Assembly (NCBI GenBank): GCA_001636495.1
Contig: KV440964.1
Span: 326,666 to 390,665, forward strand
DNA from: Sutcliffiella horikoshii
GTDB lineage: Bacteria; Bacillota; Bacilli; Bacillales; Bacillaceae_I
DNA length: 64,000 bases
Direction of reading: 5' to 3'
Part shown: piece by piece, positions 46,018-56,503 of the stretch
Layout: each line of letters opens with the position of its first letter
Position numbering within the stretch: position 1 is the stretch's first letter
Position numbers and translations under genes: made by a program
The notes under the pieces: model-generated
Seen by the model: the letters and a program-made list of their open reading frames with translations, nothing else
Databases searched by the model: none
What the model was told of the DNA's origin: nothing

Positions 46018-46084
46018 AAAAAAATTCCTGATTACGAAGAAAGCACAAGTGAAAATCCTTGTATTTCCTTCGTAATCAGGAATT
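46018..46084 (-). terminator. Terminator of the adenine riboswitch expression platform
   Basis: A long minus-strand hairpin with arms CCTGATTACGAAG and CTTCGTAATCAGG, followed by seven T. Its 5' arm overlaps the 3' strand of aptamer helix P1, so ligand binding and termination exclude each other. Confidence 0.85.
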
Positions 46085-46135
46085 ATTGGTACCTGGTAGA
46101 AACCTCCAAACCATATTATTGGAGTTATACGAAAT
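46067..46135 (-). promoter_or_regulatory. Adenine (purine) riboswitch aptamer
   Basis: On the minus strand: P1 TTTCGTA, then the invariant TATAACTCC region, the L2 segment ATATGG, GTTTCTACC and the 3' strand CCTGATTACGAA. The ligand-pairing base at the position equivalent to 74 is U (CCU-GAUUAC), which specifies adenine rather than guanine. The overlap of P1 with the terminator predicts an ON switch. Confidence 0.9.
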
Positions 46136-46241
46136 TGAGTATTTTATTAAGTTCTATATAAAAATAATAAATTCTATCTCTATTGTCAAGGAGCAGGTTT
46201 ACATTCAACTCTCTAAGAGATAATCGCTTTTGCTTTTATGT

Positions 46242-46270
46242 TCAATAATTAGAAAAGCGAACGCATAGTT
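46242..46270 (+). promoter_or_regulatory. Possible sigma-G promoter of the second germination operon
   Basis: TCAATA and CATAGTT with a 16-nt spacer match the forespore consensus only partly. It lies 77 nt before the A subunit gene. Confidence 0.3.
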
Positions 46271-46346
46271 TTTAGTTCATGAGTGATAATATATCCATGA
46301 AAAGTTATTTGAGGTATCCTCTCTTTTAGCTATAGGAGGTCCCCCA

Positions 46347-47960
46347 GTGCATATTGTTGAATCTATAAAAAACTTTCTTCCACATGCAAATATCTATGTG
46401 TATACCATCATTACTCTTTTGGTTCCTTTGGCCCTGTCTAAGATTACCGGTTATTTTCAAGGCGATAAGGCAATACCAGTCAATGAAGAACAGGATAAGG
46501 AAGTTCCTGCTACACTTTCGAATGATTTATCTACCAATGTTAGTGAAATAAACAAAAATTTCGGGACAAACAACGACATAATTACAAGAGAGTTCACCTT
46601 TGGGAAAGAACAGACTAGAGCTGCCATTATTTTCGCAAAAGGACTGGTAGATACAACTATTATCAATAGTAATATACTGGAACCATTGCTAGTAAATCTT
46701 CCAGATAATATTGATCCTTTGACTAGCCAAATAAAAAACCTTTTACCAATTAGCGAGATTTCCGAAGAAAACCGGATTGGAGTTATCAACACAAGTATTC
46801 TAAGAGGACAAACGGTATTATTTTTACAAGATATCGATTATGCATTTGTATTAAAAACAAGCAATTCTAAAAGTCGTAACTTAGAAGAACCTGTATCTGA
46901 GTTGCAGGTTAGAGGACCCCGAATAGGCTTTAATGAAAACTTAATAGATAATGTAACCCTTCTTCGGAAAGCGGGAGTTAATACTAAACTAAGGTTTATC
47001 ACCCTTCAATTAGGTAAACGATTCAACAAAGAGTTAGTCATTACCTATGTAGAAGGTGTAGCAAATCCTGAAATCATTGAAAATGTGAAACGAAAAATTG
47101 AGTCTATCGATATCGATAATTTACCTGAATCCGGATATGTGGAGGAATTAATTGAAGACAATAATTTCTCTCTGTTTCCACAAGTTCAGAGTACAGAACG
47201 TCCTGATCGGGTTGTAGCGGCCCTCACTGAAGGAAGGGTTGCCATTATTTTAGACGGGACTCCTTTTGCATTAATTGTACCTGCTACAATTAATATGTTT
47301 TTGCAATCACCGGAAGATTACTATGAGCGGTGGATTGCCGGCAGTTTAGTCAGATTCCTAAGGTATGTAGCTGCTTTTATAGCAGTTTTCACACCTGCAT
47401 TATACATATCTTTCGTATCGTTTCATCAAGGATTAATACCTACAAAACTTGCCCTTTCCATTATTAGTTCCAGGGAAGGGGTTCCTTTTCCAATCCTTAT
47501 TGAAGCTCTTTTGATGGAGGTTTCTATTGAGATACTGAGAGAAGCAGGTTTAAGATTGCCGAAACCAATTGGCCAAACGATTGGAATCGTTGGTGGTTTG
47601 GTAATCGGAGATGCGGCCGTTCAAGCTGGTATTGTAAGCCCAGTAACTGTTATTGTCGTAGCTCTCACGGCTATTTCTTCCTTCTCACTTCCGCAATATA
47701 ATATAAGTATTTCGTTACGAATAGTGAGATTTATTGCCATGATTCTTGCTGCAACATTAGGATTGTATGGTGTTATAGTCTTTTTTATATTTTTCAGCAT
47801 ACACCTTGTTCGCTTAAAAAGCTTTGGAGTTCCTTACCTTAGCCCTGCAGTACCTTATCAGACGAATGATTGGAAAGATTTTTTAATACGACTTCCTATA
47901 TCAGCTATGAAAAAAAGACCTAAGATCTTAAAGCCAACTGACACTATCCGAAAAGGGTAA
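46347..47960 (+). CDS. GerA-family spore germination protein (A subunit)
   Basis: 537 residues. The N-terminal soluble domain (about 80-295) contains LRGQTVLFLQDIDYAFVLKT and the GerA signature VEGVANPEIIENVKRKIESI, then PDRVVAALTEGRVAIILDGT. About five membrane helices follow, with EGVPFPILIEALLMEVSIEI and LREAGLRLPKPIGQTIGIVG. The N-terminus carries an extra hydrophobic segment (about 15-33). The start is GTG 46347 behind AGGAGG. It is first in an A-B-C operon, the usual order. Confidence 0.94.
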   Translation: MHIVESIKNFLPHANIYVYTIITLLVPLALSKITGYFQGDKAIPVNEEQDKEVPATLSNDLSTNVSEINKNFGTNNDIITREFTFGKEQTRAAIIFAKGLVDTTIINSNILEPLLVNLPDNIDPLTSQIKNLLPISEISEENRIGVINTSILRGQTVLFLQDIDYAFVLKTSNSKSRNLEEPVSELQVRGPRIGFNENLIDNVTLLRKAGVNTKLRFITLQLGKRFNKELVITYVEGVANPEIIENVKRKIESIDIDNLPESGYVEELIEDNNFSLFPQVQSTERPDRVVAALTEGRVAIILDGTPFALIVPATINMFLQSPEDYYERWIAGSLVRFLRYVAAFIAVFTPALYISFVSFHQGLIPTKLALSIISSREGVPFPILIEALLMEVSIEILREAGLRLPKPIGQTIGIVGGLVIGDAAVQAGIVSPVTVIVVALTAISSFSLPQYNISISLRIVRFIAMILAATLGLYGVIVFFIFFSIHLVRLKSFGVPYLSPAVPYQTNDWKDFLIRLPISAMKKRPKILKPTDTIRKG

Positions 47961-47980
47961 TTTTTTTAGGGAAGGATCTA

Positions 47981-49078
47981 TTGAATATGAACCCACAACA
48001 GGAAAATCTAGTTTCGCCCACGCAGGCGATTATCATCATCATCAACTATATTCTAGGTGTAGGGATACTTACTTTACCTAGAACACTTGCTGATGAAGTT
48101 GGAACTCCTGATATTTGGATTACCATCCTAATTAGCAGCCTCTTTCCGTTGGCAGTAGGTTTCATTATTTTAATGCTTAATAATAGATACCCTAATAAAA
48201 CATTCTATCAATACAGTTCTAAAATTATAGGCAGGATATTAAGTACTATTATTGGTCTATCTATGGTCGCATATTTTATTACCTTAACAAGTTTTGAAGT
48301 AAGGATTTTAGCTGAAGTTACAGAAACATATTTACTGGAAGGCACTCCTATCCAAATATTAATTATTATCTTTTTATGGCTTACCCTTTATTTGAATGTA
48401 GATGGGCTTAATTCAATCGCACGGATGTTTCAGGTCATTTTTCCACTTACCGTTTTTATTTTTATATTATTAGCGTTAATGAGCTTAGGTTTGTTCGAAT
48501 TGAAAAACTTAAGGCCAGTTCTTGGCGGCGGTATTGGCCCTGTATTAAAAGGGATTAAAACGACCTCTTTGTCTTATATCGGCATTGAAATATTGATTAT
48601 TCTCTCTGCCTTTTTAACTGACCCAAAAAAAGGCAAAAAAATTGTATTTGCAGGGGTAATAATGCCGACTATTTTCTATCTTATTACTATTGTGATAGTA
48701 ATTGGAGCCTTGTCGCTTGATGGGGTAAGCAATTTAACTTGGCCTACGATAACGCTGATTCGCTCTTTTGAATTTCCGGGAATATTCTTTGAAAGATATG
48801 ACTCCCTCTTTTTAACGATTTGGATATTACAAATTTTCGCGACAATATCTATAACGTTATATGCAGCATCTTTGGGACTATCTCAGCTTTTCAATAAAGA
48901 GATAAAAACCTTTATGTACATTCTCCTTCCCGTTGCTTTCTTTATTTCGATGTTACCCCAAAATCTGCAGCAAGCTTTTTCGCTTGGTGACATGCTGGGA
49001 AATGCAGCAATTGTTTTATTCGGCATAATCCCCATTATACTATTAGTTCTCTCTTTCTTAAGGAGGAAGCACAGTTGA
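47981..49078 (+). CDS. GerB-family germination permease (B subunit)
   Basis: 365 residues with ten membrane helices. Family features are TQAIIIIINYILGVGILTLP, the cytoplasmic LNNRYPNKTFYQYSSKIIG and the FPLTVFIFILLALM region. The start is TTG 47981, with GAAGGA a little close (about 4 nt), or ATG 47987 at 10 nt; the sequence does not decide. Its stop overlaps the C-subunit start. Confidence 0.93.
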   Translation: MNMNPQQENLVSPTQAIIIIINYILGVGILTLPRTLADEVGTPDIWITILISSLFPLAVGFIILMLNNRYPNKTFYQYSSKIIGRILSTIIGLSMVAYFITLTSFEVRILAEVTETYLLEGTPIQILIIIFLWLTLYLNVDGLNSIARMFQVIFPLTVFIFILLALMSLGLFELKNLRPVLGGGIGPVLKGIKTTSLSYIGIEILIILSAFLTDPKKGKKIVFAGVIMPTIFYLITIVIVIGALSLDGVSNLTWPTITLIRSFEFPGIFFERYDSLFLTIWILQIFATISITLYAASLGLSQLFNKEIKTFMYILLPVAFFISMLPQNLQQAFSLGDMLGNAAIVLFGIIPIILLVLSFLRRKHS

Positions 49079-50256
49079 AGCATTTATGTATTATCTTAAA
49101 ACGCTCTTTACAACTGCTTATAGTGTTTCCACTGCTTACCGGTTGCTGGAGTTCTAGGGATATTGAAAAGCTGGATCTATTGATTGGGGTTGGAGTGGAT
49201 ACGGCTCAAGAAGAGAATATAAATTCTTCTTCTTATGAGACTGCTTCGCCACTTACTGTTACCTATCAAATGGCAAAGATAAAAAGCAATCAAAATCAAA
49301 ATTCCAAAAATCAAGAAGAAAAACCCTACACCAATGTTGAACAGACCGGAGCCTCCATTATCGAAACAGCTCGAGATGTTATACTCTTAAGAAAAAACAC
49401 AGTGAACGGTCAACACCAAAGGTTAATAATCATAAGTAAAGAGGTAGCAGAAAATCGAAGTATAAAAGAAATTCTTGATTTTTTCATCCGTGAACCTGAG
49501 GCCCGAATGAGTATGCTTGTCATGATTACAGAAGGGCTGGCAAAAGATATATTAGGTCATATGGAGACTGACGATATCCCATCTATGCATATATACGATA
49601 TATCAGAGAACTTCGATAAATCGAATGAACTACTTGAACGGAAGTCCCTTGCGAAAATAAACGCTTTGATGGAAGCACAATCCAGTTTTATACTTCAAAA
49701 TGTCGTACAAACGGATGGAGAACTTAAACTGTCCGGTGCTGCTGTAATAAAAGGCAGTACATTGAAGCTTATTGGTATCTTAAAAGAAGAAGAGATAAAG
49801 GGCATAAACTGGATTACTGCACCCACAAATGGGGCTATTGTAAAGGTAGCAAAAGAAGGCAGTGATAAACCAATAATTTACGAACAAGAAATTTTAAAAA
49901 GTAAGATTACTCCCACGTTAAAGAACGGTCAGCTTTCTTTTCAAGTTAAAGTGAAATCAGAAGGGCGAATCATTGAGGTTGCAGCCCATACCGAAGACTA
50001 TGCAAAGGAAAAAACAAGAAGAAAAATAGAGGGGCAAATAGCTGAAGAAGTAAAAAAAGAGATTCAGACCAGTTTGGAAAGAATTCAAAAAGATTTCCAA
50101 GTGGATGCCATTGGCTTCCATGATTATGTAAGAATTAAGCACCCCAAGTTTTGGAAAGAGCACCAAAGCGACTGGGATTCTATTTTCAGTCAGGCTCCTA
50201 TTGATTATGAAGTACAGGTCACGATCACTGACTTTGGCTTGGGGATACAGAACTAA
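49075..50256 (+). CDS. Ger(x)C-family germinant receptor lipoprotein (C subunit)
   Basis: 393 residues. The lipoprotein signal ends in LTGCWSSRD (acyl Cys near residue 23), followed by the family opening LDLLIGVGVDTA and the C-terminal Ger(x)C domain (RRKIEGQIAEEVKKEIQTSL, DAIGFHDYVRIKHPKFWKEH). It starts at TTG 49075 with AAGGAGG upstream, overlapping the B-subunit stop. The mature N-terminus has a Ser/Asn-rich insert (about 45-85) absent from the C protein at 23366-24538. Confidence 0.93.
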   Translation: MKHLCIILKRSLQLLIVFPLLTGCWSSRDIEKLDLLIGVGVDTAQEENINSSSYETASPLTVTYQMAKIKSNQNQNSKNQEEKPYTNVEQTGASIIETARDVILLRKNTVNGQHQRLIIISKEVAENRSIKEILDFFIREPEARMSMLVMITEGLAKDILGHMETDDIPSMHIYDISENFDKSNELLERKSLAKINALMEAQSSFILQNVVQTDGELKLSGAAVIKGSTLKLIGILKEEEIKGINWITAPTNGAIVKVAKEGSDKPIIYEQEILKSKITPTLKNGQLSFQVKVKSEGRIIEVAAHTEDYAKEKTRRKIEGQIAEEVKKEIQTSLERIQKDFQVDAIGFHDYVRIKHPKFWKEHQSDWDSIFSQAPIDYEVQVTITDFGLGIQN

Positions 50257-50262
50257 AAGAAA

Positions 50263-50302
50263 TAAAAAAGCACCTTACTTTTTACAGTAAAGGTGCTTCT
50301 CA
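50263..50302. terminator. Bidirectional terminator
   Basis: Arms AAGCACCTT and AAGGTGCTT with A and T tracts, between convergent gerC and glmS. Confidence 0.85.
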
Positions 50303-50345
50303 CGTTTTTTAACCTTAAAATGGTAGTTTTTTTCACTTTAAAGAA

Positions 50346-52151
50346 TTATTCCACCGTAACACTCTTCGCAAGGTTACGTGGCTTATCTACGTCACAGTCT
50401 CTGTGAAGTGCTGCGTAGTAAGAGATCAGTTGCAACGGAATAACAGAAACTAGTGGAGATAGCAATTCGTTTACTTGTGGTACAACGAAGCTGTCTTCTT
50501 CTGTTTCTAGGCCTTTCATGGAGATGATACAAGGGTTCGCACCACGTGCTACTACCTCTTTCACGTTACCGCGGATGGATAGGTCCACTTGTTCTTGTGT
50601 GGAGATGGCGATAACTGGTGTACCATTTTCGATTAGGGCGATCGTTCCGTGCTTCAATTCTCCTCCAGCAAATCCTTCTGCTTGGATGTAGGAGATTTCT
50701 TTTAATTTCAATGCACCTTCAAGACCTACATAGTAGTCCATTGTACGGCCGATGAAGAAGCAGTTTCTAGTTGTTGCTAAGAATTTGCGAGCGATGTCTT
50801 CAAGCTCTTCTTTTGCATCACATAGAACTTCCATTGCGTTTGCAACGATACCTAGGTCTTGCACTAGGTCGAATTCTAGGTTATGACCTTTCGATTCCGC
50901 TAGTACTGCAGCGAAAATGGACAGAACACCAAGTTGTGCAGTGTATGCTTTTGTAGAAGCTACTGCAATCTCAGGGCCTGCGTGAAGTAGCAATGTGAAA
51001 TCCGCTTCACGGGATAGTGTAGATCCTTGTACGTTTGTAACTGTAAGTGCCGGATAACCAAGCTCTTTCACTTGTACAAGTACTGCACGGCTGTCCGCTG
51101 TTTCTCCACTTTGAGAAATGAAGATGAATAGCGGTTTTTCAGATAAAATTGGCATGTTGTAGTTGAACTCACTTGCTACGTGTACTTCTACAGGTACCTT
51201 AGCAAGCTTTTCAATCATTTGCGCTCCAACAAGACCTGCATGGTAGCTTGTTCCTGCTGCTACGATGTAGATGCGGTCAGATTGGTTAACAGCGTCGATG
51301 ATATTAGAGTCAATTGTCAACTCGCCGTTTTCGTCTTGGTATTTTTGGATGAGCTTACGGATTACTAATGGCTGCTCATCAATTTCTTTTAACATGTAAT
51401 GTGGGTATGTGCCTTTTTCGATATCACTTGCATCTAGTTCAGCAGTGTATGGCGCGCGCTCGATGATTTCACCGTTCAGCTTTTTGATTGTTACCGCTTC
51501 TTTTTTCACGATAACCATCTCTTTGTCCATAAGCTCAACGAATTGATCCGTCACTTGGATCATCGCCATTGCGTCACTTGCCACTACGTTGAAGTCACCT
51601 TTTCCTACTCCAACTAATAGAGGACTCTTGTTTTTCCCTACATAGATTGTTTCTGGATCTTCATTGTCCAGTAAAGCAATCGCGTAAGAACCTTTAAGGA
51701 TAGAAAGAGTGCGACGCATCGCTTCTTCTACATGCTGTCCTTCGTTTGCAAATTTCTCGATGATTTGTACGACTACTTCTGTATCTGTTTCACTTACTAG
51801 TTCTACGCCTTGTAAGTGTTCGCGTTTAAGTTGTGAATAGTTCTCGATAACTCCGTTGTGTACAAGTGTAAAGCGACCAGACGTGCTTTGGTGTGGATGC
51901 GCATTTACTTTACTTGGCACACCGTGAGTTGCCCAGCGAGTGTGACCGATTCCTGTTGATGCTGAAACGTCATTGTCCACTACTTCACGAAGGTCCGCAA
52001 TACGGCCTTTTTCCTTGAATACGTGTACGCCGCTCTCGTTCATTACTGCGATTCCAGCAGAGTCATATCCACGGTATTCAAGCTTTTCCAGACCTTTTAA
52101 AAGAATTTCCTTTGTATCCTGTGTTCCGATATATCCAACGATTCCGCACAT
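50346..52151 (-). CDS. glmS: Glutamine-fructose-6-phosphate aminotransferase (isomerizing)
   Basis: 601 residues. It makes glucosamine-6-phosphate from fructose-6-phosphate and glutamine. The N-terminal glutaminase domain begins with catalytic Cys2 after Met (MCGIVGYIG) and shows [21 protein letters not shown] and VHNGVIENY. Two SIS domains follow (about 285-420 and 455-590) with [23 protein letters not shown] and the C-terminal [20 protein letters not shown] lies before ATG 52151. Controlled by the glmS ribozyme in its leader. Confidence 0.98.
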   Translation of the reverse strand: MCGIVGYIGTQDTKEILLKGLEKLEYRGYDSAGIAVMNESGVHVFKEKGRIADLREVVDNDVSASTGIGHTRWATHGVPSKVNAHPHQSTSGRFTLVHNGVIENYSQLKREHLQGVELVSETDTEVVVQIIEKFANEGQHVEEAMRRTLSILKGSYAIALLDNEDPETIYVGKNKSPLLVGVGKGDFNVVASDAMAMIQVTDQFVELMDKEMVIVKKEAVTIKKLNGEIIERAPYTAELDASDIEKGTYPHYMLKEIDEQPLVIRKLIQKYQDENGELTIDSNIIDAVNQSDRIYIVAAGTSYHAGLVGAQMIEKLAKVPVEVHVASEFNYNMPILSEKPLFIFISQSGETADSRAVLVQVKELGYPALTVTNVQGSTLSREADFTLLLHAGPEIAVASTKAYTAQLGVLSIFAAVLAESKGHNLEFDLVQDLGIVANAMEVLCDAKEELEDIARKFLATTRNCFFIGRTMDYYVGLEGALKLKEISYIQAEGFAGGELKHGTIALIENGTPVIAISTQEQVDLSIRGNVKEVVARGANPCIISMKGLETEEDSFVVPQVNELLSPLVSVIPLQLISYYAALHRDCDVDKPRNLAKSVTVE

Positions 52152-52254
52152 AATTAATGTTCCTCCCTAGAGTTGCAGGGACAAGAAAACACACCATAGA
52201 AAGGGGCGTTCTTGCCCCCACATTACCTATAAAATATTTTTGTAATCATAGTAA

Positions 52255-52410
52255 CAGTCTTTGTACATAAAGTTGCCTTTATGCTTTAAACTGTCCCTAG
52301 AGTCGGTTGTGATTGGCAACCGGGAGGCATCCGCCGATAGATCGATAAACCTCCTCCTCGTCAACTAAGCATTGTTTCGTCCGTGGCTTAGTTCAGGCGC
52401 TTTGTATAAA
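52255..52410 (-). promoter_or_regulatory. glmS self-cleaving ribozyme
   Basis: On the minus strand the cleavage-site core GCGCCTGAACT is found with cleavage expected between A 52401 and G 52400. It is followed by AGTTGACGAGGAGG, the catalytic core CGGCGGATGCCTCCCGG, and the 3' region TTTAAAGCATAAAGGC. It is cut in the presence of glucosamine-6-phosphate, lowering glmS mRNA. Confidence 0.95.
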
Positions 52411-52560
52411 GTTGTAACCTCGTTGCTCCTTTCCATTCTCGAATAGCAACAAATAATATCTTACCTTCCATACCCCAATTCGTCAACAATTATGTGGATT
52501 ATTACCAGGTTATAGATGTTCGTCGATGAATTTTAGTAGAAAACACAGATAAATTGTACA

Positions 52561-52770
52561 ATCCCTTCATAAGAAGCGGGAATACCGTCACAGGGGTAGC
52601 AAATCCCTTCACAACATAGTCGCAATTGCCCCTATTTTAACTGTCGTTCAACTACTTGAAAATTAATCCCGTCACTACATGGATTTTTCCCGTCATAACA
52701 GTGAAAAATCACGTCATAACTGGTGATAATCCCGTCATAACCTCCAATAATCCCATCACAGCGATTAATT
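52561..52770. repeat. Ten-unit 21-bp-phased CCCGTCATAAC array
   Basis: Units start at 52561, 52582, 52603, 52624 (a 42-nt stretch, two degenerate units), 52666, 52687, 52708, 52729 and 52750, every interval a multiple of 21 nt. The conserved word is ATCCCGTCATAAC at 52729; variants are TTCCCGTCATAAC, ATCACGTCATAAC, ATCCCGTCACTAC and ATCCCTTCACAAC. The last eight or so bases of each unit are unrelated. It lies upstream of the glmS leader and downstream of the glmM terminator. Confidence 0.88.
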
Positions 52771-52812
52771 AGCCTGGATGTATGAAAATAGAAACTTGTG
52801 ACGGGTGGTAAT

Positions 52813-52866
52813 AATAAAAAGATATGCATCCACCGCTCCATAAGTGCGGTATATGCATATCTTTCT
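52813..52866 (-). terminator. Terminator of the cdaA-cdaR-glmM operon
   Basis: Arms AAAGATATGCAT and ATGCATATCTTT with TTTATT following on the minus strand. Confidence 0.87.
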
Positions 52867-52881
52867 CGTTCACCCTGTCGT

Positions 52882-54228
52882 TTATTCCGTGCCCATTTCC
52901 GCACGCACCACGGCTGCGATACGCTCTACGTACTCGTCGCATTGCTCTTGTGTTGGTGCTTCGGCCATAACACGTACAAGTGGCTCTGTACCGGATGGAC
53001 GCACAAGGATGCGGCCGTTGCCGTTCATTTCCGCTTCGACCGCTTCAATGACAGCTTTCACTTTCTCGTTCTCTGTTACACGGTGCTTGTCCGACACTCT
53101 GATGTTCACAAGAAGTTGAGGGAACTTCGTCATTTCACCAGCAAGCTCGGATAGACTCTTTTTCGTCAACTTCATGATGTTCACCAGTTGCAAACCTGTC
53201 AGCATGCCGTCGCCTGTTGTGTTGTAGTCAAGGAAGATAATGTGACCGGATTGCTCTCCGCCTAGAAGGTAATTGCCATTTTTCATCTCTTCTACTACGT
53301 AACGGTCACCAACTGCTGTTTGCTTTGTTTCCACGTTGCTTGCCTCTAATGCTTTGTAGAATCCAAGGTTGCTCATGACAGTGGATACGACTGTGTTGTG
53401 ACGTAGGCGTCCATTTTCGCTCAAGTATTTTGCACAGATGAACATGATTTGGTCACCGTCGACAATTTGTCCTTTTTCATCTACTGCGATGATTCGGTCT
53501 CCGTCGCCATCAAAGGCAAGACCGATATCTGCACCTTTTTCCAGCACTAATTGTGCAAGTGTCTCAGGGTGAGTAGAACCGACACCATCATTGATGTTCA
53601 ACCCGTTCGGAGAAGATCCCATTGTAGAGATGTCGGCCTCTAGATCTGCAAAAAGATGTGTTGCATGAGAAGATGTTGCCCCATGTGCACAATCTAATGC
53701 AATATGAATGCCAGAGAAATCCTCATCCACTGTTTGTTTTAGGAACTGAAGGTATTTCTGTCCGCCTTCGAAATAGTCGTTTACTTGACCTAGGTCAGCA
53801 CCGACTGGACGCGGAAGACTGTCTGTTTCTTCGTCCATCAACGCTTCAATTTCCGCTTCCTGCTCGTCAGATAGCTTGAAACCGTCCGGTCCGAAAAATT
53901 TGATTCCGTTGTCCGCCACCGGATTATGAGAAGCGGAGATCATCACACCAGCTTGGGCACCTAATGCCTTTGTTAAATAAGCAACACCTGGAGTCGAGAT
54001 GACGCCTAAACGCATAACTTCTGCACCGATGGAAAGTAATCCTGCCACTAGCGCTCCTTCAAGCATATGTCCTGAAATACGTGTATCACGGCCAATCAAC
54101 ACTTTCGGACGGGTCTGATCCTTTGTTAAAACATAACCTCCCAATCGTCCTACTTTAAACGCCAATTCCGGTGTTAATTCAGCGTTCGCTACCCCGCGTA
54201 CTCCATCCGTACCAAAATATTTACCCAT
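52882..54228 (-). CDS. glmM: Phosphoglucosamine mutase
   Basis: 448 residues, four-domain phosphohexomutase converting glucosamine-6-phosphate to glucosamine-1-phosphate. The phosphoserine loop is at Ser100 ([15 protein letters not shown]), the Mg-binding loop is [14 protein letters not shown], and the C-terminal phosphate-binding loop is [19 protein letters not shown]. It is the last gene of the cdaA-cdaR-glmM operon; CdaA, CdaR and GlmM are known to form a complex in Bacillus. It begins 20 nt after cdaR. Confidence 0.98.
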   Translation of the reverse strand: MGKYFGTDGVRGVANAELTPELAFKVGRLGGYVLTKDQTRPKVLIGRDTRISGHMLEGALVAGLLSIGAEVMRLGVISTPGVAYLTKALGAQAGVMISASHNPVADNGIKFFGPDGFKLSDEQEAEIEALMDEETDSLPRPVGADLGQVNDYFEGGQKYLQFLKQTVDEDFSGIHIALDCAHGATSSHATHLFADLEADISTMGSSPNGLNINDGVGSTHPETLAQLVLEKGADIGLAFDGDGDRIIAVDEKGQIVDGDQIMFICAKYLSENGRLRHNTVVSTVMSNLGFYKALEASNVETKQTAVGDRYVVEEMKNGNYLLGGEQSGHIIFLDYNTTGDGMLTGLQLVNIMKLTKKSLSELAGEMTKFPQLLVNIRVSDKHRVTENEKVKAVIEAVEAEMNGNGRILVRPSGTEPLVRVMAEAPTQEQCDEYVERIAAVVRAEMGTE

Positions 54229-54248
54229 TTCGTAAATCTCTCCTTTTA

Positions 54249-55505
54249 CTACTCATTAGTTTCTTCTTCTATCAGTCTGAACTTTACATTTCTCTTCGGT
54301 AGGTCCCACGAAACATTTTGTGGACCGTTTATTTCAAGAGGCACTTCATGCTCCCCTGCATTCAGATCTGTTACATTCACATACATCTCCATATCGGAGC
54401 TATTAACGTTTTCAAGAACGCTAGGAGAACCAAGAACCGTCAAGTCCATCAATCCACTTTCAGGATCAATAAACTCCAGTTCCAATCCTTCTGATAGACC
54501 GATATGTTGGATAGGTACGTTCGTAAATGTCTTCTGCTCTTCTTTTTCCACTTCCACATTGACTTTAATTTTCTCCGGTACCACTCGTTTCACACCATCT
54601 GGTACGGGAACATCCACTTCAATGGTAGTACTTTCTGTGATCTCTGTTAGATCCAAATCTATATTATCGATGAATTCCAGCTTGTCTATGGCACTTTTCG
54701 GTCCATAAACGGTCACTTCATTCGGAACTGCTTCCACTTTGGTGATACTCAAGTTTTCCCCTAAAGATCCTTTTCGGTTAATTCTCAAAGGAACCGATTT
54801 ATATGGACTGGTAACCGGAACATTGACGTCCACCACTGGAGGCTCGACTTCTACGTTCAAGGAATTCCCTTCCCTGTCATAGACCGTCACACGCGATTGC
54901 TGCTCAATGGACTCATTGACACCTTTAAGGTCGACACGTGCTTTCACCAGTGCAATACTTTCAATCAGTTCGCGTGAACCCGTCACCTTTACTATGTTTG
55001 GTTTAACGATTGGCTGCTCGGTCTGATATCCTTCTTCCATCTGGCCTCTGTTAATAAAATCGACATCAACAGGAAAGTCCTTTGATATTCTTTCATGGAT
55101 GGTGACAGACGCTACAGCGGGTTCGATTGTCACATTCAATCTTTCTGATAGATTTCGATATTGCAGGGTCACTTGGTGTGTCCCGATTCCCAAATCGGAT
55201 AAATCCGCAAACACTTCAAAATCCTTTTGTAGTGCGGCAGGCTTAACGGTAGCTGTCGGACCTTCTAGGGTTACCGCCACACTTTGAGGTACTCCGGTCA
55301 CAACTAGATTCTCCCTATCATAGAAAGATTCAACAGGAACATCCGTCACTGTTTCTACATCATTGGATCCTGAAAATGGCGGAGGGGTGGTGCTAGTACG
55401 TTGCTGTGTGGAAGTATTTTCGATGTTAACGGACATGTACAGCATAAAGGCCATCAACAATGCGATAATTTTCATCACCCAACGGTTATTGATAAACTTA
55501 TCCAT
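54249..55505 (-). CDS. cdaR: CdaA regulatory protein CdaR (YbbR)
   Basis: 418 residues. One N-terminal membrane helix (about 8-26, [20 protein letters not shown]), then four tandem YbbR domains outside the membrane (about 50-130, 140-215, 225-310 and 315-400), each about 80 residues of beta structure. It binds and modulates the diadenylate cyclase CdaA. The start overlaps the end of cdaA by 8 nt. Confidence 0.95.
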   Translation of the reverse strand: MDKFINNRWVMKIIALLMAFMLYMSVNIENTSTQQRTSTTPPPFSGSNDVETVTDVPVESFYDRENLVVTGVPQSVAVTLEGPTATVKPAALQKDFEVFADLSDLGIGTHQVTLQYRNLSERLNVTIEPAVASVTIHERISKDFPVDVDFINRGQMEEGYQTEQPIVKPNIVKVTGSRELIESIALVKARVDLKGVNESIEQQSRVTVYDREGNSLNVEVEPPVVDVNVPVTSPYKSVPLRINRKGSLGENLSITKVEAVPNEVTVYGPKSAIDKLEFIDNIDLDLTEITESTTIEVDVPVPDGVKRVVPEKIKVNVEVEKEEQKTFTNVPIQHIGLSEGLELEFIDPESGLMDLTVLGSPSVLENVNSSDMEMYVNVTDLNAGEHEVPLEINGPQNVSWDLPKRNVKFRLIEEETNE

Positions 55506-56331
55506 CCTTTTTCCCCCTCCATTGCCAGCGAGTTGAAGATGTCGTTTTGATACTTGTATCCATTTCCTTCATCAACAGGTCGCTGAAACTATCAGGTTCC
55601 AAATCCCGGTGCAATTCGCCGTTCTTTGTAACAGAGATATTCCCTGTCTCCTCTGAAACGATAATGGTAATACTATCAGTTACTTCACTGATTCCAAGTG
55701 CCGCTCTATGCCTTGTTCCCAGTTCTTTCGATATAAAAGGACTTTCGGATAAAGGCAGGTAACATGCAGCAGCAGATACTTGGCTTTTCTGCAGAATGAC
55801 CGCTCCATCATGAAGTGGGGTATTCGGGATAAAGATGTTGATGAGAAGCTCGGATGACACTTTGGCATGTAACGGAATACCCGTTTCTATGTAATCTCCC
55901 ATTCCGGTCTCTCTTTCAATCGAAATCAACGCTCCAATACGGCGCTTTGCCATATATTGAACAGATTTAACGACTGCTTCAATCATCTTGGCGTGCTCTT
56001 CTTCATCATCCACACCGCTTCTTGTAAACAATTTTCCCCGGCCCAATTGCTCCAGGGCACGACGAAGCTCTGGTTGGAAGATGATGATGATCGCCAGGAA
56101 CCCCCATGTCAAAGCTTGGTCCATCAGCCATTGCAAGGTGCTTAGTCCTAAGAAGCTACTAATGATCCTTACAACCACAATCACTGTTATCCCTTTTAAC
56201 AGCTGGACCGCCTTTGTCCCACGGATGACCATGATAAGCTTATAAATAACAAACCAAACCAGCAAAATATCTACTATATTTGCCAGATAACTTAAATATG
56301 GCATATCTCCAAAAGGTATTTCAAAAGGCAT
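55498..56331 (-). CDS. cdaA: Diadenylate cyclase CdaA
   Basis: About 277 residues. Three N-terminal membrane helices (to about residue 85) end in STLQWLMDQALTWGFLAIII. The DAC domain (about 100-255) shows the catalytic DGA motif (TPLHDGAVILQ) and the RHR motif (GTRHRAALGISEVTD). It makes c-di-AMP from two ATP. ATG 56331 follows GGAAGTG; the in-frame ATG at 56370 has no ribosome site. It is in an operon with cdaR and glmM. Confidence 0.97.
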   Translation of the reverse strand: MPFEIPFGDMPYLSYLANIVDILLVWFVIYKLIMVIRGTKAVQLLKGITVIVVVRIISSFLGLSTLQWLMDQALTWGFLAIIIIFQPELRRALEQLGRGKLFTRSGVDDEEEHAKMIEAVVKSVQYMAKRRIGALISIERETGMGDYIETGIPLHAKVSSELLINIFIPNTPLHDGAVILQKSQVSAAACYLPLSESPFISKELGTRHRAALGISEVTDSITIIVSEETGNISVTKNGELHRDLEPDSFSDLLMKEMDTSIKTTSSTRWQWRGKKDG

Positions 56332-56473
56332 CCTCACACTTCCTTTAACAGTACAAGATTTATGTATCAAGTACGATAACCGTAACCATGTTATTATAAC
56401 ATATTTCTAAAAATGAAGTAGAATGGTCCATGTAAATCATACATTGCCATGCTATTATAATCTCCTTGAAATA

Positions 56474-56503
56474 TAAAAAGATGCTTGGTTTTTCAAGCAT
56501 CCT
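56474..56503 (-). terminator. Terminator of sigW-rsiW
   Basis: Arms GATGCTTG and CAAGCATC followed by TTTTTAT on the minus strand. Confidence 0.87.

Noticed and set aside
52632-52904. Minus-strand ORF whose translation shows a seven-residue repeat (YDGII-like)
   Set aside because: The heptad is a by-product of the 21-bp DNA array. The ORF starts within the glmM coding end, crosses the operon terminator, and has no ribosome site.
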